The notes under the pieces were generated by a model. It saw nothing but the letters and a program-made list of their open reading frames with translations, had not been told where the DNA came from and did not search any database. Below are positions 63,896 to 64,000 of a stretch of DNA of 64,000 nucleotides, one piece after another (positions within the stretch are counted from its first letter, which is position 1; the number at the start of each line of letters is the position of its first letter). The stretch lies in NCBI RefSeq assembly GCF_006546935.1, contig NZ_SMDN01000005.1, positions 1 through 64,000 of the forward strand, in the 5' to 3' direction. Position numbers and translations under genes: made by a program. Source of the stretch: Mycoplasmopsis mucosicanis. Its GTDB lineage: Bacteria > Bacillota_I > Bacilli_A > Mycoplasmatales > Metamycoplasmataceae.

Positions 63896-64000
63896 TTGTG
63901 TAATTTTACTCATTTATGAAATATTAACTGCGCTTTATGCAGACTTATTAATCTACAAAATTTATATTATGTTTCGGGCTTAAAAGCAAAAAACGCTATT

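Noticed and set aside
1..64000. CRISPR array, insertion sequence or prophage
   Set aside because: No regularly spaced repeats, transposase motifs or phage genes were seen; the repeats present are single dispersed copies.

Overview
The window is a piece of a Mollicutes (Mycoplasma-type) chromosome. It is strongly AT-rich. Nearly every long gene reads through in-frame TGA codons at positions where its family has tryptophan (for example secA, fusA, galU, rsmI), so translation table 4 applies and reading TGA as stop would cut most genes into pieces. Many short lipoproteins with a Cys lipobox, BspA-like leucine-rich repeats, a DUF31 serine protease, and the absence of any cell-wall genes all fit a parasitic mycoplasma. 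Hominis-group affiliation is my inference; no 16S gene is present.

Layout. 1-7 kb: an accessory island with a paired short chromate transporter, a decayed second copy of its 3' half, a Pro/Gln-rich lipoprotein behind a 17-T promoter tract, and three paralogous three-helix membrane proteins, two of them preceded by a tiny related peptide gene. 7-10 kb (minus): a PstS-like lipoprotein, rpmG, ylxM and ftsY. 10-18 kb: a subtilisin-like protease overlapping a lipoprotein gene, a DUF402 protein, an RNase J paralogue without catalytic residues, and a DUF31 protease. 18-23 kb (minus): the dnaX-ybaB-recR-tmk-holB-rsmI replication and repair operon. 23-28.6 kb (plus): gpmI, a Cof-type phosphatase and secA. 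28.7-36 kb (minus): a P-type Ca2+ ATPase, tRNA-Ser, the overlapping cupin-galU-lipoprotein-deoD-nudix operon, tRNA-Ile and rplM-rpsI. 36-40.5 kb (plus): csd-sufU-dinB-nadD/yqeK-rluB, facing nrnA on the minus strand. 41.6-45.3 kb: small lipoproteins, two with 17-T tracts upstream and one a fused tandem duplicate. 45.5-46.5 kb: rplJ-rplL with an L10 leader. 46.6-50 kb (minus): an APC permease, a GIY-YIG/DUF4357 protein and a zinc alcohol dehydrogenase. 50.5-60 kb (minus): an ABC-F ATPase, then a three-gene surface operon (two LRR lipoproteins and an S41-peptidase lipoprotein), then a trigger-factor-like protein. 60-64 kb (plus): rpsL-rpsG-fusA, tRNA-Leu and tRNA-Lys.

Most notable observation: directly upstream of the LRR/S41 surface operon, on the minus strand at about 58605-58713, lies a sequence with the conserved core of a TPP (thiamine pyrophosphate) riboswitch. 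A hairpin terminator follows it, and the loop of that terminator is exactly complementary over nine bases to the 5' edge of the aptamer. This predicts thiamine-controlled expression of BspA-like surface proteins and a protease, which suggests a role in thiamine acquisition. Other strong signals are a dispersed TACAC/TACTC-type repeat that lies between genes and, when inside genes, is often read in one frame as (N/Y/S)TQK; three 17-T tracts upstream of lipoprotein genes (candidate phase switches); an RNase J pseudo-enzyme; and several genes whose -10 box sits 6-8 nt from the start codon, suggesting leaderless transcripts.
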